This document shows positions 63,619 through 64,000 of a stretch of 64,000 nucleotides of DNA, piece by piece. The DNA is from Verrucomicrobiales bacterium (GTDB lineage: Bacteria; Verrucomicrobiota; Verrucomicrobiia; Verrucomicrobiales; DEV007): contig JARGPI010000005.1 of assembly GCA_029213005.1 (NCBI GenBank), positions 221,287-285,286 of the forward strand. Reading direction: 5' to 3'. The notes under the pieces are model-generated. The model saw only the letters and a program-made list of their open reading frames with translations. It had not been told where the DNA came from and did not search any database. The position numbers and the translations under genes are program-made. How positions within the stretch are numbered: position 1 is the stretch's first letter; every line of letters starts with the position of its first letter.

Positions 63619-63835
63619 ATACGGCAACGCCGTTCCGTAACACAGCCCATGGTTGCCGCAGTGAAACAAAGGCTACCATGGGATTTACATACCAGGAGTT
63701 TGCCAACGCTGAAGGCGTTGTGAAAGCTTTCAGATCACTTACAGCATCAGTTTGGAGCACTATAAAATCCCCGGGTAGACTCTCTGCTTCGCTTCGGTCA
63801 ACCCGGGGCTGTGTTACCTAACGGCGTTGCCGTAT
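63619..63835. repeat. 30-bp inverted repeat pair enclosing 157 bp of smaller hairpins
   Basis: Left arm 63619-63648 and right arm 63806-63835 match in inverted orientation at 28 of 30 positions (left arm starts ATACGGCAACGCCGTT, right arm ends AACGGCGTTGCCGTAT). Between them lie three further stem-loops and a 12-bp palindrome. It may be a miniature inverted-repeat element or a composite repeat. Confidence 0.8.
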
Positions 63836-63841
63836 CACGAC

Positions 63842-63876
63842 TGTACCCTGTACAGTTTACGACCGTACAGGGTCAA
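63842..63876. repeat. Double-dyad repeat, intergenic copy
   Basis: Cores at 63842-63854 (TGTACCCTGTACA) and, inverted and slightly decayed, 63864-63876 (CGTACAGGGTCAA), starts 22 bp apart. The first has a perfect 7-bp stem, ACTGTAC and GTACAGT around CCT. It begins 6 nt after the right arm of the 30-bp inverted repeat. Confidence 0.75.
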
Positions 63877-63908
63877 ACATTTCGCACCTGTGATTACAGA
63901 GATCAAAA

Positions 63909-63950
63909 AGCCCAAAGGGCTGATTCAGTCTAGCCCGGGGCAGCGCCCTG
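63909..63950. repeat. GC-rich hairpin cluster
   Basis: AGCCC-AAA-GGGCT at 63909-63921, then a GCCCGGGGCAGCGCCC run at 63933-63948 with further self-complementarity. Sequences of this form recur in PVC genomes in my recollection; not checked here. Confidence 0.5.
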
Positions 63951-64000
63951 ACCTTTATACACAACTTTTATAGTTTATCGAGGGCTCGCACGGTGATGTG

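Larger units (their letters stand above)
63281..64000. other. Non-coding repeat mosaic at the right end of the window
   Basis: 720 bp with no credible gene. It holds four groups of inverted repeats (listed separately) and several smaller hairpins: CAACGC/GCGTTG at 63704-63720, the perfect 12-bp palindrome TGAAAGCTTTCA at 63721-63732, CCCCGGGT/ACCCGGGG at 63769-63808, and an 11-of-12 match CCCATGGTTGCC/GGCTACCATGGG at 63646-63682. Open frames of up to 88 codons exist but are arginine/proline-rich shadows across the repeats. The dense nested hairpins look like REP/BIME-type or miniature mobile DNA. Confidence 0.7.

Noticed and set aside
63384..63760. Short open frames of 76-88 codons in the right-end gap
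   Set aside because: They cross inverted repeats on both strands, which produces accidental open frames. No start context or similarity that I recognise.
63800..63840. An integron attC-type site around GTTACCTAACGG
   Set aside because: Core-like GTTAC/CTAAC bases occur, but the paired simple sites and an integrase or cassette genes are missing; the 30-bp inverted repeat explains the sequence better.

Overview
The window reads as a stretch of chromosome from a member of the Verrucomicrobiota, probably a free-living or marine relative of Akkermansia/Rubritalea. The reasons are: an Akkermansia-type TPR-bearing type IV pilus secretin beside an Amuc_1099-like inner-membrane protein; many PVC-typical periplasmic families (FG-GAP/ASPIC protein, DUF1080 protein, sulfatase, multihaem cytochrome c, MauG peroxidase, several Gfo/Idh/MocA oxidoreductases); and genes that mostly lack a clear Shine-Dalgarno sequence. 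No rRNA, tRNA, CRISPR array, transposase or phage gene is visible.

Layout. 1-5.8 kb: pilus secretin genes, then coaE and rho (rho with an enlarged, RGG-rich Q-loop). 5.8-17.5 kb: RNase D, an amino-acid binding lipoprotein, a giant repeat protein, a di-haem peroxidase, a DUF1080 protein, a DUF697-like membrane protein, a rhomboid-like protein, gcvT and an alpha/beta hydrolase. 17.6-20.2 kb: hrpB. 20.2-32.0 kb: a complete-looking but rearranged Pel exopolysaccharide locus. pelD-E-F-G runs leftward. Divergent from it are a pelB-like TPR gene, a lone receiver-domain regulator, a pelX-like epimerase and a full-length pelA. I find no outer-membrane barrel and no pelC. 32-48.6 kb: GMC dehydrogenase with its small subunit, DUF5009 acetyltransferase-like protein, PL6 polysaccharide lyase, 3D-domain protein, coiled-coil zinc-ribbon protein, ParA-like ATPase, glycosyltransferase, Nramp-like transporter, oxidoreductase, pentahaem cytochrome c and an acetate-type sodium symporter with its small subunit. 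48.7-63.3 kb: a fused acyltransferase/acyl-ACP synthetase, sulfatase, FkbM methyltransferase, oxidoreductase, nrnA, an ATP-dependent DNA ligase with a histone-H1-like tail plus an unknown partner, pabB, rnhA, a secreted hydrolase, a SulP transporter and pgsA. 63.3-64.0 kb: a non-coding mosaic of inverted repeats.

Two signals stand out. First, a small dispersed element occurs at five places. It consists of two dyads (consensus TGTACCCTGTACA) whose centres are always 22 bp apart. Four copies lie at or just after the start of a gene, three of these encoding periplasmic redox proteins, and one copy is translated as part of the MauG signal peptide. In several copies the flanking bases differ yet stay complementary, which suggests an operator pair or RNA hairpins rather than random repeats. 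Second, the Pel locus appears to have a PelD without the c-di-GMP I-site and a receiver protein inside the divergent operon, so its control and its outer-membrane exit may differ from the Pseudomonas system.

Genes are packed tightly. Of ten convergent gene pairs, eight have stop codons within 6 nt of each other or interlocked, with no intrinsic terminator between them. Only three convincing intrinsic terminators were seen in 64 kb.
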